From NCBI GenBank assembly GCA_002071445.1, contig MWFE01000009.1, positions 1 to 44,519 of the forward strand: DNA of 44,519 nucleotides, read 5' to 3'. Numbering within the stretch: the first letter of the stretch is position 1; each line of letters begins with the position of its first letter. The notes beneath the pieces are model-generated. The model saw only the letters and a list, made by a program, of their open reading frames with translations. It ran no database searches and had not been told where the DNA came from. Below are positions 42,335-44,519 of this stretch, piece after piece. The DNA comes from Bacteroidetes bacterium ADurb.Bin008 (GTDB taxonomy: Bacteria > Bacteroidota > Bacteroidia > Bacteroidales > Tenuifilaceae). A program made the position numbers and the translations under genes.

Positions 42335-42805
42335 ATGAGAAAAGTACTCATTCTTACCTTGTTACTTGCATTTACCCTTTCGGGTTGTAAATTTTTTCGT
42401 GACAAGTTTGGCAAGAATAAGGCTGCTGACACTTTAGCAGTATGGGAAGCAAAGCAGGACAGTCTGAAAAAAGCTGAATTGCTCAAAGTTAAAAAGTTGG
42501 AAGAGGCTCGCCGTGCCCGCGAAAAAGCCATGCAGGATTCCATTGCCCGTATCAGAGAGATGGAAGCCCGCAATCGCTTTCATGTTATCATTGGCAGTTT
42601 TAAAGTACCATCCAATGCCGATGATTACCAAAGGGAAGTATCCACTTTAGGGTTCCAGAATCCGAAAATTGTTGAATCGCCCAATGGATTTCGCATGGTG
42701 TCGGTAGGTGCTTTTGACACCTATTCAAGGGCTGCCAATGAAATCCTCCGAATCAACAGAGGAAAGGAAGAACCCATAGAACTCTGGGTTTACGAGGCAA
42801 GATAA
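42335..42805 (+). CDS. SPOR-domain lipoprotein
   Basis: A 156-aa lipoprotein (MRKVLILTLLLAFTLSGC; Cys18), with a charged coiled-coil linker (KKLEEARRAREKAMQDSIAR, about 45-80) and a C-terminal SPOR domain (about 82-156; FHVIIGSFKVPSNADDY, GFRMVSVGAFDTYSRA). SPOR domains bind denuded glycan strands of septal peptidoglycan, so the protein probably acts in the periplasm during cell division or wall remodelling. It lies alone, with a terminator 64 nt after the stop. Confidence 0.9.
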   Translation: MRKVLILTLLLAFTLSGCKFFRDKFGKNKAADTLAVWEAKQDSLKKAELLKVKKLEEARRAREKAMQDSIARIREMEARNRFHVIIGSFKVPSNADDYQREVSTLGFQNPKIVESPNGFRMVSVGAFDTYSRAANEILRINRGKEEPIELWVYEAR

Positions 42806-42868
42806 TACTTTTTTTCGATGCCTTCCCTGCATGTTACCTTGATTGGTATTGCATTACTTTCGATATAC

Positions 42869-42895
42869 AAAAAAAGAGCTTCGTGCTCTTTTTTT
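42869..42895. terminator. Terminator after the SPOR lipoprotein gene
   Basis: AAAAAGAGC and GCTCTTTTTTT pair around a UUCG-containing loop, with a long T-run. It ends about 80 nt before the MFS gene start. Confidence 0.9.
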
Positions 42896-42976
42896 GATTG
42901 GCAACCAGTTTACCTCACATTTTGGGCATTAAATAGACTTTAATCCTTTCGTAGTAATAATTTCAATTCAAACAAA

Positions 42977-44365
42977 ATGGTAGATACAGTAAAAGCTAAG
43001 CTAAGCGAATCGAAGATTGCCCGATGGATAGCACTATTTCTCGTTTCATCGACAATGTTCTTTGCATATTTTTTTGTTGATATTGCCTCCCCGTTGAAAA
43101 CCATGTTCGAATCGCAGTACCATTGGAGTTCGGATGCTTTTGGTTTTTACGGTGGTCAGGAGTTTTTCTTCAACGTTTTCCTTGGGTTTTTGATCATCTC
43201 GGGTATCATTCTGGATAAGATGGGTATTCGTTTTACCCTTATCACCTCCGGATTAACCATGGTGGCCGGAGCACTCATAAAGATTTATGCGCTGACCTAT
43301 GTCAATGTGGAGGCCCACACCACCCTTTTCTGGATGAACTACCCCAACACCGTATGGGTTGCCTGCTTAGGATTTGCCGTTTTTGGCATAGGCGTTGAAA
43401 TGGCCGGTATCACGGTTTCCAAAACCATTGTAAAGTGGTTTACCGGCAAAGAGCTTGCCCTGGCCATGGGTTTGGAAATGGCCATTGCCCGCCTGGGCGT
43501 TTTTGCCGTGATGTGGCTTTCGCCCATCTTTGCCGAAAAACACGGGCCTGCCAATTCATTCATCTGGGGACTTGTATTTCTTAGCATAGGTTTCCTCACC
43601 TTTTTCATCTACACATTCATGGATGCAAGGTTGGATAAGCAGGAAAGCCTCACCACTGTTTCGAATCCCGAAGATGAATTCCGGATAAGCGATATCGGGA
43701 AAATATTCTCCAACCCGGGTTTTTTGGCCATCGCAGGGCTTTGCGTTCTTTTCTATTCGGCCATTTTTCCATTCCAACGATTTGCACCCCAGATGCTTGC
43801 CAGCAAGCTCATGATTGACGAAGGGATAGCCTCACGCTATGTATCCATGTTTCCCATAGGCGCAATGATTCTCACTCCTTTTATTGGCTATTTCCTCGAT
43901 AAAAAGGGGTTGGGTGCCAAAATGATGCTTTACGGAGCTATACTGCTGACAATATCTCATCTTATCTTCGCCTTGGTTCCTGCACATGCTTTCAATGCAT
44001 TCATCGCCGTACTCACCATTATCATCTTAGGCATTGCATTTTCGTTGGTGCCGGCTTCCATGTGGCCATCGGTTCCGAAGATTGTGGAGAATAGGTATTT
44101 GGGTTCTGCATATGGGCTAATATTTTGGATTCAAAATATCGGTCTATGGGGAGTACCCATGCTAATAGGGTATGCCCTTACTAAGGCCAATCCGGGTGTT
44201 TTTGAGGATATCGCTGCCGGTTTGAAAGATCAAACCGCATACGACTATACTGTCCCCGAACTGATTTTTGCAGGGTTCGGCATTGCCGCCATCATCCTTA
44301 GTTTCGTATTAAGGTCAGTGGATAAAAAGAAAGGTTTTGGTTTGGATTTGCCCAATAAAAAGTAA
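42977..44365 (+). CDS. MFS-family transporter
   Basis: A 462-aa inner-membrane protein with about 12 predicted helices, for example WIALFLVSSTMFFAYFFVDI at residues 16-35. A cytoplasmic loop follows helix 6 (TFMDARLDKQESLTTVSNPE), as in the major facilitator superfamily. The conserved loop after helix 2 (LDKMGIRFTLITSG) resembles the MFS A-motif. The substrate cannot be told by eye. It has its own terminator and no clear partner genes. Confidence 0.88.
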   Translation: MVDTVKAKLSESKIARWIALFLVSSTMFFAYFFVDIASPLKTMFESQYHWSSDAFGFYGGQEFFFNVFLGFLIISGIILDKMGIRFTLITSGLTMVAGALIKIYALTYVNVEAHTTLFWMNYPNTVWVACLGFAVFGIGVEMAGITVSKTIVKWFTGKELALAMGLEMAIARLGVFAVMWLSPIFAEKHGPANSFIWGLVFLSIGFLTFFIYTFMDARLDKQESLTTVSNPEDEFRISDIGKIFSNPGFLAIAGLCVLFYSAIFPFQRFAPQMLASKLMIDEGIASRYVSMFPIGAMILTPFIGYFLDKKGLGAKMMLYGAILLTISHLIFALVPAHAFNAFIAVLTIIILGIAFSLVPASMWPSVPKIVENRYLGSAYGLIFWIQNIGLWGVPMLIGYALTKANPGVFEDIAAGLKDQTAYDYTVPELIFAGFGIAAIILSFVLRSVDKKKGFGLDLPNKK

Positions 44366-44445
44366 ACAGTTTTAATATACTTTTCAGTCCAAATCTTTGA
44401 AAAAGGAATAGTTTTTTAAATCAAGTTTCCCTGAGTTGAAAAAGG

Positions 44446-44478
44446 AGGCTGTATCATAAGCGATGCAGCCTTTTTTTT
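44446..44478 (+). terminator. Terminator after the MFS gene
   Basis: AGGCTGTATC (44446-44455) pairs with GATGCAGCCT (44462-44471, one G-U pair) around ATAAGC, followed by T8. The remaining bases to the window end hold no recognisable gene. Confidence 0.88.
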
Positions 44479-44519
44479 ATTTATGCGGCTAGCTTTTGAT
44501 TTTGGGCGTGGCAAGCGTC

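Noticed and set aside
1..44519. Search for CRISPR arrays, tRNA or rRNA genes and insertion sequences
   Set aside because: No regularly spaced direct repeats, no tRNA-like cloverleaf noticed in spacers, and no transposase-like protein or terminal repeats seen by eye.

Overview
The window looks like chromosomal DNA of an anaerobic, fermentative Bacteroidota (Bacteroidales/Marinilabiliales type). The evidence is a subtilase with a C-terminal type IX secretion sorting domain, a DUF4831-type lipoprotein, several lipoproteins, TPR-type sensor kinases, AT-rich spacers with TAnnTTTG-like promoter boxes, and a large NADH-linked [FeFe]-hydrogenase locus. No rRNA, tRNA, CRISPR array, insertion sequence or prophage was seen.

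Layout. 1-5.4 kb: thioredoxin-like lipoprotein, DUF4831 lipoprotein, NAD(P)HX repair enzyme, S4 RNA-binding protein and T9SS subtilase. 5.4-12.2 kb: a rightward run in which the exonuclease VII subunit genes xseA and xseB are separated by two TPR histidine kinases. 12.2-14.1 kb: an aspartase fused to a cyclic-nucleotide-binding-like domain. 14.4-18.1 kb: a divergent unit with a trypsin-fold protein lacking its catalytic serine, an unlisted 37-aa membrane peptide and a NACHT/STAND-like NTPase. 18.1-21.8 kb: a leftward run of a CofE-like ligase, an orphan oligopeptide-binding lipoprotein and a BadF/GlcNAc-kinase-type protein. 21.8-23.3 kb: a spacer rich in inverted repeats, an unknown 195-aa protein and an RRM protein.

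23.5-32.1 kb is the most striking region: a leftward [FeFe]-hydrogenase locus. Its upstream half encodes a probable sensing module (two DRTGG proteins, two GHKL ATPases, a PHP protein and a HydS-like H-cluster protein with Phe in place of the proton-relay Cys). Its downstream half encodes a ferredoxin-like protein and the HydB, HydA and HydC subunits of a probable electron-bifurcating, NADH/ferredoxin-linked hydrogenase. A perfect palindrome TGTTAA-N4-TTAACA, which fits the binding consensus of the NADH-sensing repressor Rex, lies just downstream of a promoter-like box in front of the structural genes. A related perfect palindrome lies next to a full TTTG-N19-TAACTTTG promoter in front of the sensing genes. 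The inferred picture is dual control of hydrogenase expression, by NADH/NAD+ ratio (Rex) and by H2 or ferredoxin redox state (HydS/GHKL/DRTGG).

32.4-44.5 kb: an M3 metallopeptidase lipoprotein, a six-PAS hybrid histidine kinase, a long-chain acyl-CoA synthetase, a radical-SAM PflA-like protein, a SPOR lipoprotein and an MFS transporter, several with clear terminators.

All functional statements come from reading motifs by eye. No database search or structure prediction was run.
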